The notes: a model not told the origin generated them from the sequence alone. A stretch of 64,000 bases of DNA from Dechloromonas denitrificans (GCF_020510685.1 NZ_CP075185.1:1426001-1490000); one strand, 5' to 3'. Counted from the stretch's first letter, positions 16,990 through 25,969 are shown. Made by a program: numbers and translations.

Positions 16990-17030
16990 CAGCCTTTTGA
17001 ACGCCCTCGATACGGGCGTTCAAAAGGCTG
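16990..17030. repeat. Perfect 17-base inverted repeat
   Basis: CAGCCTTTTGAACGCCC and its exact complement are separated by 7 bases. There is no run of T on either side. It lies in a 500-base non-coding stretch between the cassette array and the ABC-3C operon. It could be a protein-binding site, a structured RNA or a repeat end. Confidence 0.7.
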
Positions 17031-17281
17031 CTCCACTCCGAAACCTGCCAGACGACCTACGACTTTTCGTCAGATAATGCGGGCGTTGGCGCATCGCACA
17101 GTATCTGTCTGCCACAGGATAGTTAGCAGCCATCAATGCCGGTTTAAACTGAAATAACGAATGACTAAATCCGACTGCGGCACCTAGCGCATAGGGTGAA
17201 TACAGGTACTAGGAGGGGTGGGCAAGCATCAAGTAGAATGCCAAGTAAATTCCACACCGGCATACGGTAGACAGGGGGAGC

Positions 17282-18253
17282 GTGACGCCGCAACAGAAGG
17301 CACAGTACCGGATGTTGTTCCAGAACCGGCTTTCCAAGCTGGCAGGAATGGCGTTTCAGAACTTCTTCTCCGAAATCATGGGGTACGCCAACCCCAACTT
17401 CCAGCCGGTCAAGCCCCAGGGGAATATCGGCGACCGCAAGAACGACGGCCACGATCCCCAAGCAGGTCAATATTACCAAGTCTATTCTCCGGAGGTATTC
17501 GATGAGTCCTCGGCTATCAAGAAGCTGGATGAGGACTTCGCTGGACTCATGGCTTACTGGGGCGACAAGACGCTATATCCCAATGGTGTGCAGGAATTCT
17601 GGTTCGTCTTGAACGATCACTACCGCGTAACGCCGGGCGGTTACCCGACGACCATTGCCACTCTCGAAAAGCTCAAGCAGGCCCATGGCCTAACGGCATG
17701 CGGCCTGTTTCTCGCAAAACACCTTGAGGACGTGCTGCTGGGGCTGCCGGAGGATCAGATCATCGCTGTCGTCGGGTACGCGCCGAACCCGGCTGATCTC
17801 AAAGTTCTCAAGCTCGACTTGGTACACGAGATCGTGACGCACATCATAGAAAGCACGACGCCTCAATCTTTGAACCAATCGCTCGTCGATCCCGACTTTG
17901 AGGAAAAGATCACGTTCAACCAGTTGGTGGCTACCGGGGTATGGTTGCGCAATGCCAACTATCGATGCGGAACGCTGGAGGAATATTTCAAAGCCAACAG
18001 CAATTTTACCCGGCAAGAAGTGCGGAATCGATTAAAGGGCATCTATGAAGCGAGCGCGACCATAGATTTCCCTGGCAGCGGCGGAGATGCCACGTTGGCA
18101 GACCAGCGACTTTTTTATATCCTCAAGGAAGTCACTCCGACCCCGCCAAAACAAGATAGGCGCTTTGAGAAGGAGCTTCAGGACGCGGCTCTTGTCATCC
18201 TCGCCTACTTCTTCGAGTCCTGCGATGTCTTTGAGGAGCCAGTCGCGTGCTGA
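17282..18253 (+). CDS. ABC-3C system effector-type protein
   Basis: 323 residues from a GTG close behind a GGGGAG; an internal ATG is possible. It is the first gene of a three-gene unit, as in ABC-three-component (ABC-3C) systems: effector, middle component, DUF2326 ATPase. The N-terminal ~110 residues read FQNFFSEIMGYANPNF, GDRKNDG, then QYYQVYSPE, a REase-like arrangement in which Asp and a YQVY strand follow each other. The rest is helical and probably the conserved C-terminal domain that docks to the ATPase. In published predictions these systems act against invading DNA. Nuclease activity is inferred. Confidence 0.75.
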   Translation: MTPQQKAQYRMLFQNRLSKLAGMAFQNFFSEIMGYANPNFQPVKPQGNIGDRKNDGHDPQAGQYYQVYSPEVFDESSAIKKLDEDFAGLMAYWGDKTLYPNGVQEFWFVLNDHYRVTPGGYPTTIATLEKLKQAHGLTACGLFLAKHLEDVLLGLPEDQIIAVVGYAPNPADLKVLKLDLVHEIVTHIIESTTPQSLNQSLVDPDFEEKITFNQLVATGVWLRNANYRCGTLEEYFKANSNFTRQEVRNRLKGIYEASATIDFPGSGGDATLADQRLFYILKEVTPTPPKQDRRFEKELQDAALVILAYFFESCDVFEEPVAC

Positions 18254-18495
18254 TGCCGGACAAGCATATCCGCTTCGCCGAATCGTTGATTGGGTTGGGA
18301 AGCTTCGTCCTGGAAGTGCTGGACGAGCCCCGTAGCATCGACGAATTGTGGGTGCTGTTTGGGCGACACCGAAAAAGCGGCAAGTACCCGGCCCCGCATT
18401 CCTTTGAAAATCTCGTCCTGGCCGTAGACGCACTCTACGCAATCGGAGCGCTTACAGAGGACGAGCACAACGGGGTGTTAAGTCGATGCGGTTGA
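18253..18495 (+). CDS. ABC-3C system middle component
   Basis: 80 residues from an ATG sharing one base with the preceding stop (TGATG). The motif order PDKHIRFAESLIGLGSFVLEV, RSIDELWVLF, SFENLVLAVDALYAIGALT fits the small middle components of ABC-3C systems, which look like winged-helix linkers between effector and ATPase. Its 3' end overlaps the ATPase start by 10 bases, so the three genes are translationally coupled. Confidence 0.78.
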   Translation: MPDKHIRFAESLIGLGSFVLEVLDEPRSIDELWVLFGRHRKSGKYPAPHSFENLVLAVDALYAIGALTEDEHNGVLSRCG

Positions 18496-20204
18496 TCTGC
18501 CTGTCTGCCAATCGCGAAAGCTTCAAGTCGGTCAAGTTCAACGAGAGCGGCCTGACACTGATCGTTGGATCGAAGACTCGGGAGGGCCAGACCTACAACG
18601 GCGTCGGGAAGTCGCTCATCGTCGAGTTGCTACACTTCTGCCTTGGATCCAGTAAGAACGGGGAGTTCGAGGCCAAGATTCCCCAGTGGGAATTCACGCT
18701 TGAGTTCGAGCTTCTGGGACAGCACCACACAGTGTCGCGCAACACATCCAAGCAGAACATCATGCTGCTGGACAACGTGGAAAAGAACGTCACCGCGTTT
18801 AACGTATGGATGGAGGATAGGCTGTTTTCAATTCCGGACGGCGTGAAGAGCCTGACGTATCGGGCGCTACTTCCCAAGTTCATGCGTCGAGGACAAAAGG
18901 AGTACGTAGAGCCACTGGAAACTAGCGACCGCAGTGATTACGACATGTTGGTTCGGAATGCCTTCCTGCTCGGCCTAGAGGTTCATTTGGTGGCTCGCAA
19001 GGCTGAACTACGCGACGAACTCGTGCATGTCCAGCAACTGCGCAACAACTTCAAGACGGATCAGCTCCTTCGGGACTTCTACTCCGGCGGCAAGAATGCG
19101 GCGATTCATCTCGGGCACCTTGAGACGCAGATCAAGAAACTTGAACAGGATCGAGAGAAATTCGTCGTAGCCGAGAACTACTTCGACCTACAAAATTCGG
19201 CCGACGAACTGTCAGAGCAGATTGCCAACGACACGAACACGACATTCCTTTTCCGAAGTGCCGTTGAGAACATCAACAAGAGCCTCAACGAGCAGCCGGA
19301 TGTCCCGCTGGCTAGACTCCAGACTTTGTATGGGGAACTGACCCAGGCATTCAAACCGGAATCGCTCAAGCGCCTAGAAGACCTATCCGACTTCCATAGG
19401 CGTCTATTGACCAACCGCGTTGCTCGCTTGAGCCGCGAGAAGCTGCGCCTGTTGGAACAACTCAAGGAGTTGGAAGTCACGCTCAGGGCAAAACAGGCTG
19501 CTCTCGACAAGCACATCCAGACGCTTGGCCAAGCCAAGGCGCTCGACCAATACACGGCGCTGGTCAATCAGATCGGCGAGTTGAGCGCTCAGGCGCAGAA
19601 GCTGCGCGACTACCAAAACATCGACCGGGAATACAGCAACAAGGAAGCCGTCCTCAAGGGAAAGATGAGTGATGAAGTGATCGCGAGCAACACGTACCTT
19701 GAAGAGACTCGCGCAGTGCGCGACGAACACACGGGCGTCTTCAAGGATTACGTGGCGCGGTTCTATCCGAACAAGGTCGCTGGCATCTCCGTCAACAACA
19801 ACGACGGTGACAACAAGACGCGCTTCGACCTGGCCGTGCAGATTGAGGACGACAGTTCGGACGGGATCAACGAGGTCAGAATCTTCTGCTACGACCTGTC
19901 CATTCTTTCCCTGAAGCAGGGCCACAAAGTGGGCTTTGTATTCCACGACAGCCGTTTGTTCGCCAACATGGATGTTCGGCAACGTGCTGTGCTATTCAAA
20001 CTCGCTGATGAAGTCACTACCAGATTGGGTTGTCAGTACATCGCGACACTCAATCCCGATTTCATATCTGGCATGGAAGCCGAATTCACCGAGGCTGATT
20101 TCCAGCGCATCTTCACCGACAACATCGTTCTGACCCTAAAGGACGATTCGGCGGCCGGCAAGCTGCTAGGCGTTCAGGTGAATATGCATTACGACAAGAA
20201 GTAG
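18486..20204 (+). CDS. ABC-3C system ATPase, DUF2326 family
   Basis: 572 residues, SMC/Rad50-like. An early strand (GLTLIVGSKT) leads into a Walker A-like GVGKSLIVELLHF at about residue 40. The middle ~200-400 is a long coiled coil (LGHLETQIKKLEQDREKF, LEQLKELEVTLRAKQAALDK). The C-terminus has the DUF2326 features: FCYDLSILSLKQGHKVGFVFHDSRLF, then a strand YIATLNPDFI. It belongs with the two genes upstream, which overlap. DUF2326 ATPases are predicted to sense foreign or damaged DNA and license the effector. Base composition is like a moderately GC-rich import. Confidence 0.85.
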   Translation: MRLICLSANRESFKSVKFNESGLTLIVGSKTREGQTYNGVGKSLIVELLHFCLGSSKNGEFEAKIPQWEFTLEFELLGQHHTVSRNTSKQNIMLLDNVEKNVTAFNVWMEDRLFSIPDGVKSLTYRALLPKFMRRGQKEYVEPLETSDRSDYDMLVRNAFLLGLEVHLVARKAELRDELVHVQQLRNNFKTDQLLRDFYSGGKNAAIHLGHLETQIKKLEQDREKFVVAENYFDLQNSADELSEQIANDTNTTFLFRSAVENINKSLNEQPDVPLARLQTLYGELTQAFKPESLKRLEDLSDFHRRLLTNRVARLSREKLRLLEQLKELEVTLRAKQAALDKHIQTLGQAKALDQYTALVNQIGELSAQAQKLRDYQNIDREYSNKEAVLKGKMSDEVIASNTYLEETRAVRDEHTGVFKDYVARFYPNKVAGISVNNNDGDNKTRFDLAVQIEDDSSDGINEVRIFCYDLSILSLKQGHKVGFVFHDSRLFANMDVRQRAVLFKLADEVTTRLGCQYIATLNPDFISGMEAEFTEADFQRIFTDNIVLTLKDDSAAGKLLGVQVNMHYDKK

Positions 20205-20298
20205 CTCACTGGGCCTTCCTGCGATAAATTTGTCATAGCGATATGTGATCTCCGCCGAACAGCACTCAGCCAGTTACCGCGCTGGGCGACTGCTCCGA

Positions 20299-20445
20299 TC
20301 AAAAACTTGCCACAGGATTGCTGATTTCGATCTCGATGTCGGTGCGCCCGGTCAGCTCTTTCTTGCCGCCAACTTGGGCAATGGCCCCGCGTAGCTGGTG
20401 GTAGGACTCGATCCGATTCTGTGAGCTATGGAACTCATAGCGAGT
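20299..20445 (-). pseudogene. C-terminal remnant of a Tn3-family transposase
   Basis: On the minus strand the frame reads YEFHSSQNRIESYHQLRG, AIAQVGGKKELTGRTDIEIEI, then SN followed by an off-frame CGKFLI. This matches the C-terminal region of Tn3-type TnpA (YEFHRSxxRIESYHQLRxAI, then EIEI-x-N-x-C-x-RL). A one-base shift breaks it after SN. The fragment overlaps the last codons of the lysR gene, so an old transposon end is joined there. Confidence 0.75.
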
Positions 20446-21343
20446 GATGGTGGTTCAAGGCGGCGCAGGCTTTGCGGACGGTGTCTGCGAGAACGCCCTG
20501 CAGGGGGTGCGGAGCTGCGATGTCCGGAAGAAGCATATTCACCTGGTAACCGATGGCAACGGTAAGCGGCCGCACTACTAGGTCCGGTCCGCTGAGTTCC
20601 AGTGCGGTGAGCGGGTTTACGATGGCAACGCCCAGGCCCTGACGCACCATGGCGCAGACGGCCACTGCGCTCGTGGTTTCAAGCAGGGTTGCGCGATGTA
20701 CTTTAGCGTCCTCGAACATCGCATCAATGGCGGTTCGATACGGGTCGCCAACCGCGAGACTGATGAAGCGCTCGCCTGTAAAGTCGCGTGGTTGCAGTCG
20801 CGCCTTGCGGCACAGGCTGTGATCACGTGGCAAAACAGCCACTTCATTGACTTTCAGTAAGGGCTGCAAGGCAACTCCAGCAGGTGCCTCTTGGGTTTCA
20901 CTCAGTCCCAGGTCAAAACGCTGTTCACTCATGGCTTGCTCCAGCCAGGGCGACTCTAAGGGATGCACGCTGACTCCTAGTTCAGGATGTGCATGTGAGA
21001 GATATACCAGTGCGCGGGGTACCAAGGCATGGGCCAATGCCGGCAAACACGCAATGCGCAAGCGACCTGTCGCTTGCGTGCGCAATTCGCTGGCGCGCGC
21101 TGCGATCTGTTCCAAGCCTATAAACGAGCGTTCTACTTCCTGCATCAGCGCAAGTGCCCGCACGGTAGGTCGTAATCGGCCCCGCACCCGGTCAAAAAGG
21201 TTAAACCCCAGTAACTGCTCCAGACGACCCAGCTCGCGACTCAAAGTGGGCTGGCTTGACGCGCACGCGTCAGCTGCACGCCCCAAGTTGCCGTGCAGCA
21301 TGATGGCGCGAAAAATCGTCAGCTGGCGATGAGTTAAATTCAT
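20435..21343 (-). CDS. lysR: LysR-family activator of lysA
   Basis: 302 residues: N-terminal winged HTH (LTHRQLTIFRAIMLHGNLG, AADACASSQPTLSRELGRLE) and a periplasmic-binding-like effector domain. It is divergent from lysA with 69 bases between, the same layout as E. coli lysR-lysA, where LysR activates lysA when lysine is low and diaminopimelate is high. The 3' end coincides with a Tn3 transposase remnant, so the last few residues (NHHHSL) may be altered from the ancestral form. Confidence 0.88.
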   Translation of the reverse strand: MNLTHRQLTIFRAIMLHGNLGRAADACASSQPTLSRELGRLEQLLGFNLFDRVRGRLRPTVRALALMQEVERSFIGLEQIAARASELRTQATGRLRIACLPALAHALVPRALVYLSHAHPELGVSVHPLESPWLEQAMSEQRFDLGLSETQEAPAGVALQPLLKVNEVAVLPRDHSLCRKARLQPRDFTGERFISLAVGDPYRTAIDAMFEDAKVHRATLLETTSAVAVCAMVRQGLGVAIVNPLTALELSGPDLVVRPLTVAIGYQVNMLLPDIAAPHPLQGVLADTVRKACAALNHHHSL

Positions 21344-21412
21344 ATCAATATTGAATAGCTACACAATAAGAATAGCATTGATTGAATTAACTATGAAGGG
21401 GATCATCCACCC
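21344..21412. promoter_or_regulatory. lysR-lysA divergent control region
   Basis: 69 AT-rich bases between the two starts. They contain the palindrome TCAATATTGA (21345-21354) and a T-N11-A type half-site arrangement around ATTGAATAGCTACACAAT. LysR proteins usually bind such sites to activate the target and repress themselves. Confidence 0.55.
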
Positions 21413-22663
21413 ATGAACCCTTTTACTCCCGCTACCATCGCTCCTTTGGCCCAGCAGTTCGGTACCCCGCTGTGGATCTATGATGCCGACACCATTACGC
21501 GCCAGATTGCCGCTCTGCGGTTGTTTGACGTAGTGCGTTTCGCTCAGAAAGCCAACTCCAATACACACATCCTTCGCCTCATGAAGCGACAGGGCGCAGT
21601 GGTGGACTCGGTGTCTTTGGGTGAAATCGAACGCGCGTTGGCTGGTGGTTTTACGCCGGGCTTGCACAACGGGCACGCAGACATCGTGTTCACGGCCGAT
21701 CTGCTGGACCGCGCTACGCTTGCGCGCGTGGTGGAACTCAATATTCCCGTGAACTGCGGCTCCATGGACATGCTGGACCAATTGGGTGCGGTCAACCCAG
21801 GGCACCCGGTGTGGCTACGCATCAACCCAGGTTTCGGGCATGGCCATTCCAAGAAAACAAATACCGGTGGCGAGCATAGCAAGCATGGCATCTGGCATGG
21901 CGACCTAGTACGCGCCTGCGAAAAGATCCAGTCCAACGGCCTGGCCTTGCAGGGCCTGCACATGCACATCGGCTCAGGCGTGGACTACGCGCACTTGCAG
22001 GAAGTGTGCGGTGCCATGCTGAAGCTGGTAGAGGTAGTGAATGCGCAGGGTTTGGACCTGCACGCCATCTCCGCGGGCGGCGGTCTGTCCGTTCCCTACC
22101 AGGCCGGTGAACCCACGATTGATACGGCGCACTACTTTTCATTATGGGATGCAGTGCGCCATGCAGTGGAACAACTGCTGGAGCACCCAGTGAAACTGGA
22201 AATAGAACCGGGCCGCTATTTAATGGCTGAGTCCGGCGTGCTGGTCACCGAGGTACGCGCCACGAAGCAACAGGGCGCCAACCATTTTGTGATGGTGGAC
22301 GCCGGCTTCAGTGATCTGGTTCGCCCGGTCCTATACGGCGCCTACCACGGCATGGAGTTGATCCACTCTGATGGCACAGCGGTTAATGGCCTGCAGTTTG
22401 ACACGGTGGTTGCCGGACCTCTGTGCGAGTCGGGAGATGTGTTTACGCAGGGAGACGGTGGCGTGGTGTTGCACCGCTCCTTGCCGCAGGCGCAGGTGGG
22501 AGATCTGCTGGTGTTGCACGACACCGGTGCGTATGGCGCCTCCATGTCATCGAACTACAACGCGCGCCCGCTGATTGCCGAAGTGCTGATGGAAAATGGT
22601 GAGCCCCGGCTTATTCGACGAAGGCAGACGGTGGCTGAGCTGCTCGCGCTGGAGGCGGTGTAA
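21413..22663 (+). CDS. lysA: Diaminopimelate decarboxylase
   Basis: 416 residues. PLP-dependent (alanine racemase-like fold III), it makes L-lysine from meso-diaminopimelate. Visible motifs: PLP Lys46 in RFAQKANSN, HMHIGSG and ISAGGGLSVPY phosphate-binding loops, EPGRYLMAESG, the catalytic CESGD, and GAYGASMSSNYN near the C-terminus. Length matches the E. coli type. It is divergent from its regulator. Since this pair sits inside the accessory block, it may be an additional imported lysA rather than the housekeeping copy; the window does not show another. Confidence 0.95.
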   Translation: MNPFTPATIAPLAQQFGTPLWIYDADTITRQIAALRLFDVVRFAQKANSNTHILRLMKRQGAVVDSVSLGEIERALAGGFTPGLHNGHADIVFTADLLDRATLARVVELNIPVNCGSMDMLDQLGAVNPGHPVWLRINPGFGHGHSKKTNTGGEHSKHGIWHGDLVRACEKIQSNGLALQGLHMHIGSGVDYAHLQEVCGAMLKLVEVVNAQGLDLHAISAGGGLSVPYQAGEPTIDTAHYFSLWDAVRHAVEQLLEHPVKLEIEPGRYLMAESGVLVTEVRATKQQGANHFVMVDAGFSDLVRPVLYGAYHGMELIHSDGTAVNGLQFDTVVAGPLCESGDVFTQGDGGVVLHRSLPQAQVGDLLVLHDTGAYGASMSSNYNARPLIAEVLMENGEPRLIRRRQTVAELLALEAV

Positions 22664-23234
22664 GGCAGCACACAATGGCCTTGGCAACGTAACCTGAGGA
22701 CCTCGATGCTCTCGTGGCGGGGCTTGATCTTGGGTGACGGAAATTTCTGGGGTTCCGGCTTACAACCCCTACATCAGAGCATACGACTGCTGACCTGCCC
22801 CATTGCAGCCGTTGGAGACAAAGCACCCCACTGACCGCATTGGCCGAGGAGCCGTCCGACGAACCACAGGGCCTTGCGGCCGGTGTCTGGCTACTGGCCG
22901 ACTCATCTGCCAGATGACGGATCACTGTCGCAACCAAAACATCAATTCACGGTCCCGCTTATTTCGATGGCTATGTATTGACCATGTATAAGTGTTTGCG
23001 AAGAGGATTGAAACACAATGCAACGTTACCAGCTCCAAGCCTTAGATTTAGCTCAATTTACGGTGGCGTTAGGGTGGCGTTAGGGTCGCATTGTGAATGT
23101 CGAAAGTTGAGCGATTGGTTAATAATCAATTGATTACGGTGGTTATTTTCGCAAGACGAAAAGTGATGACACGCAGCTCACTTTCCGGGTGACAGGCGCT
23201 TGTTCGTGTAGCACGCTTCTAGCTTTCCTGGGCA
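22664..23234. other. Non-coding stretch between lysA and the integrative element
   Basis: About 570 bases with no convincing gene. Near 23066-23085 there is a short tandem repeat (GGTGGCGTTAG twice). At 22992-23020 are two blocks, GTGTTTGCGAAG and TGAAACACAATG, that recur near the right end of the element (29080-29138). Confidence 0.4.
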
Positions 23235-23324
23235 CTAGCCATCTGCTGGCAATTCGCTGTTAGCAAGAATGTGATCGAGCATGGCAAAGACTTTTTCTTT
23301 TGAAATTGATTCAGTGGCTATCAT
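23235..23324 (-). pseudogene. Truncated 29-codon copy of the Cys-rich element gene
   Basis: An ATG overlaps the stop of the first alpA gene, exactly as in the intact pair at 27.2 kb. It reads MIATESISKEKVFAMLDHI and then LANSELPADG before a TAG. This parallels MIATQPTCEE...LFDDEPMPDDG of the 402-residue protein, after which the homology stops. It looks like the start of a deleted paralogue. Confidence 0.55.
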
Positions 23325-23518
23325 GCTGTCACCGCTGCGGCGCGGGTAGATATCCAAGCTTCAATATCAGCACGCATCCATGCGTTTTTGCGTAGTCCAA
23401 TCTTGAAGGGCCTCGGAAAGGTTGGGTTATTAAATACGACGCGGTAAAACGTCGCATGGCTGATGTTGGTTATGCCAAGAATGTCGTTGGTTCCTACTAC
23501 AAGGGATTGAGTCGTCAT
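23321..23518 (-). CDS. AlpA-family excisionase/regulator, copy 1
   Basis: 65 residues: a small winged HTH of the AlpA/Xis type (NISHATFYRVVF, NPTFPRPFKIGLRKNAWMRAD, IEAWISTRAA). AlpA proteins activate or assist the integrase of P4-like elements. It is about two-thirds identical to the copy at 27175-27375, including the FKIGLRKNAW core. The gene behind it is reduced to 29 codons and no integrase accompanies it, so this copy looks like a leftover of a related element or an internal duplication. Confidence 0.85.
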   Translation of the reverse strand: MTTQSLVVGTNDILGITNISHATFYRVVFNNPTFPRPFKIGLRKNAWMRADIEAWISTRAAAVTA

Positions 23519-24173
23519 TGTCGCTACTCCACAGCTTGCACGGGGCGATGCGAGACTCGGTATGAGTCAGTTCTCGCAATACTCCACGGGCGGTTTTCTT
23601 GGGCGCTGGTGGTGCCGTATTGCGTGACGGCTGCAAGTTACTAGAATGCTTCAAGTAACTGTCTTCGTAAGAAGACCTCGTGGTGTGAAGGTGCGCTGTT
23701 TGCGCTTGCGACTCGTCGCAACCTTCATCGTTGCTTTGGCTAGGATTGATATACCCTAAACGCTATCCCGTGCTTCATCGCCAGCAAGACAATTACTCAC
23801 AGGAAACTACCATCGCGTTCTGTCATCATCAGACAGCATCCTAAGTATAGTATCTCACATCGCTTCTCTACGACTTTTTTGGTAATTTTTGGTATCACCG
23901 CTGGAGATCGGAGCCATCACCGCATATTCGGGTGAAAACAGTCGGTATTTTCAATCTCTGCTGGCGAACGAGATGCTGCTGGCATTAACAAGTGGAAATG
24001 GACCAGAAAGCAGATCTCAGATTGGCACTCTGTTCAGGCAACGGTTTGACCAATGCGCTCATTGGGGTTGTAGATTTAGTTGGGTGCTACTGCACGAAAG
24101 CGAGACCCTTACTAGGGCACGTTGGAAAAAACTCTTTCGCCGATTGGGCTTCAGTTCATTGCGATGCTGGTGG
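23519..24173. other. Upstream region of alpA copy 1, partly shared with copy 2
   Basis: No gene. CCGTATTGCGTGACGGCT (23615-23632) is identical to 27414-27431, and GGTGTGAAGGTGCGCT (23682-23697) to 27483-27498, in the same order before alpA copy 2. The shared part is probably the alpA control region. Beyond ~23760 the sequence turns AT-rich with no clear feature. Confidence 0.5.
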
Positions 24174-24710
24174 TTATCTGGGTTGGGTGCTGAGATCGCC
24201 GGGAACCTTGATCTGATCACGAACATGTTCCATCTCATGTTTCGCGCTGTGGGCCGCCTGCCGCAGCGTTTGGAGCATCACGCTAATTCCTTGTGCGTTT
24301 TGGGAGGAGCGCTCGGCCAACTTGCGGACCTCTTCTGCCACTACTGCGAACCCGCGTCCTTGCTCCCCTGCATGCGCGCACTCTATGGCCGCACTAAGTG
24401 CAAGGAGGTTGGTCTGTTGGGAAATATCGTTGATCACGCCGACTATCGAAGCCACTTTCTCCGCTTGACTGGCCATAGTACTGATCGCCTCTAACGAATG
24501 ATCAACGGACAAGGCAATTCTTTCAAAGCGCGCATCAAGTGCAGCCTCCTGGTGTCTAGCTTCTGTGGTTTTGGAGTCAAATCCGGGGTCTTTCTTGACG
24601 TGGAGTGCTTTCGATCGATCAGAGAAAAGATTAAATATTGCTAAACCACAGGCGGTCAATGCTGCGCCTGCAGCAAGAATAGGTAGGAGAAGGAGTACTT
24701 TTTCCATCAC
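24174..24710 (-). CDS. Minimal methyl-accepting chemotaxis-type signalling protein
   Basis: 178 residues. An N-terminal membrane segment ([21 protein letters not shown]) is followed by a short linker and a nearly complete MCP signalling hairpin: [19 protein letters not shown] then [20 protein letters not shown], the tip that binds CheA/CheW. There is no periplasmic sensor, no HAMP and no C-terminal tether peptide. It is about a third the usual MCP length and begins 4 bases after its membrane-protein neighbour. As cargo on an integrative element it could plug into or disturb host chemoreceptor arrays; that is inference. Confidence 0.82.
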   Translation of the reverse strand: MMEKVLLLLPILAAGAALTACGLAIFNLFSDRSKALHVKKDPGFDSKTTEARHQEAALDARFERIALSVDHSLEAISTMASQAEKVASIVGVINDISQQTNLLALSAAIECAHAGEQGRGFAVVAEEVRKLAERSSQNAQGISVMLQTLRQAAHSAKHEMEHVRDQIKVPGDLSTQPR

Positions 24711-24713
24711 TCG

Positions 24714-25094
24714 TTACCCCAAGAAAGATTTCTTTTCCACTGCGTGGCGATTCCATCGTTCGCAAGCATGAACCAAGGCGAAGGCTGCAATGGTTATCAA
24801 TGCAGCAACCGTGGTGTAACTCGGAATATTAGCTGCATTAAGTACTGCGCCAAATAGCATTGCGAATGCCAAGCCGGCTACAACCCCAAGGGCCAGCAAC
24901 AGAGGGTTTCTGCTACTTGTCCCAATTGTTAGCGAATACATCGAAGCCGCTAACGTCGCCGTCGCAGATGCTAGGTCATTCTTTATCACGTACTCCGCGA
25001 AAACAGGTACCAGTGGTAAGACGATGACGAACACGATGCTTACCCCGAAGGCTTCGACCTCCTTAGAAAATCCTCGTATAGGTTGCTTCGCCAT
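24714..25094 (-). CDS. Small multi-pass membrane protein
   Basis: 126 residues from the ATG at 25094; a TTG 27 bases upstream also opens the frame. Four hydrophobic stretches are visible: VSIVFVIVLPLVPVFAEYV, ATATLAASMYSLTIG, LLALGVVAGLAFAMLFGAV and YTTVAALITIAAFALVHA. The ends are charged (KQPIRGFSKEVE; ERWNRHAVEKK). Family not recognised. Its stop lies 3 bases before the start of the minimal MCP gene, so the two are co-expressed and may form a sensor pair in the membrane. Confidence 0.65.
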   Translation of the reverse strand: MAKQPIRGFSKEVEAFGVSIVFVIVLPLVPVFAEYVIKNDLASATATLAASMYSLTIGTSSRNPLLLALGVVAGLAFAMLFGAVLNAANIPSYTTVAALITIAAFALVHACERWNRHAVEKKSFLG

Positions 25095-25121
25095 GTCTAG
25101 GTCATCAAGTTGTGATGTCAA

Positions 25122-25717
25122 TATAATATGGGTTTATAGCCGAATTGGGTACATCTGACAGCAGCATCCTCACCTGAGATATCGGGTGGAGGGCTTCTGT
25201 CGGAAACAGGGTCGAGTTTTTGTTGGAAGGGTAGAAGAGATGGTCCCGCAAATCCTGACGTTGGATTTTGTGAAATCTCAGCTTCATCGGGCGATGGAGA
25301 TCGCCTGCCAAGGGGCAGAAGCAACGAGAAGACCGCGCTGCCACATTTAAGGCCAAAGCGTGAATTACTGGCCTGGCGTCTCTCGAATACAGGTCCGCTA
25401 CAACGTCAGCAAGATATTTTCGGATGATGGGGGGGGCGGGGACGACTGCGACCTCACAGCGGCCCGCCATGTCGGCCCTGGAGGCATATGTGCGTGAAAG
25501 TGTCACAGTTATCGTTGCAGTTAAGGTCACGGCAGTGACCTTAACTAGAGAAAGGCCCTCGCTCCCGCGAACTTAATTTCCATTTAATTAGTTCTGAAGA
25601 CGAACAGCTTTTGATTCCGCGAACGTTTATTTGAAACCAAGCTGTAGATGTCGTTGCAATCCTTGCTTCGTCTCTTGAATTCCTGAAGAAAAAAGAAAAA
25701 AGAAGATGAAAAATTGG
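25122..25717. other. Non-coding stretch in the integrative element
   Basis: About 600 bases. Overlapping frames exist on the minus strand but none has protein-like composition. No terminator is clear. Confidence 0.35.
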
Positions 25718-25757
25718 CTCTCCTTCTCTCCTTCTCTCCTTCTCTCCTTCTCTCCTC
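25718..25757. repeat. 8-base tandem repeat
   Basis: Five units of CTCTCCTT (the last with one change), a pure pyrimidine strand that continues as TTTCCTTACTTTC. Such tracts can slip or form triplex DNA. It lies about 85 bases from the iteron-like array. Confidence 0.85.
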
Positions 25758-25840
25758 TTTCCTTACTTTCTTACTTTCTTACGGTCACGGTTCTTTAAAA
25801 AACCCAATTAAAACAATATTGTGAAACGATTTAGCTGACA

Positions 25841-25895
25841 AGTGGTTGGCAAGTGGTTGGCATCTGGTTGGCAAGTGGTTGGCATTTGGGTGGCA
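25841..25895. repeat. 11-base iteron-like tandem repeats
   Basis: Five consecutive 11-mers: AGTGGTTGGCA three times (units 1, 2 and 4), TCTGGTTGGCA and TTTGGGTGGCA, followed by a partial TCTAGTTGA. The 11-base period is one helical turn, as in Rep-binding iterons. AT-rich DNA lies on the low-coordinate side. The array is about 75 bases beyond the stop of the Cys-rich gene. Confidence 0.7.
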
Positions 25896-25969
25896 TCTAG
25901 TTGAGGTTGAGGTTGCGGGAGTGCAGAAAACTACCTGAGTGTTCCCAGTTTGGCTGGTGGTGGAAGATG

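Noticed and set aside
22611-22937. Minus-strand frame of 108 codons over the lysA 3' end.
   Set aside because: Ser/Arg-rich shadow without protein-like pattern; overlaps lysA.
22992-23012. GTTTGCGAAGAGGATTGAAAC resembles the end of a CRISPR repeat (ATTGAAAC).
   Set aside because: Only one copy exists, there are no spaced repeats and no cas genes.
23889-24494. Plus-strand frame of 201 codons over the minimal MCP gene.
   Set aside because: Antisense to a clear MCP signalling hairpin; Cys/Trp-rich shadow sequence.
25105-25530. Minus-strand frame of 141 codons upstream of the small membrane protein.
   Set aside because: No recognisable pattern; a second equally poor frame overlaps it; no good ribosome site.
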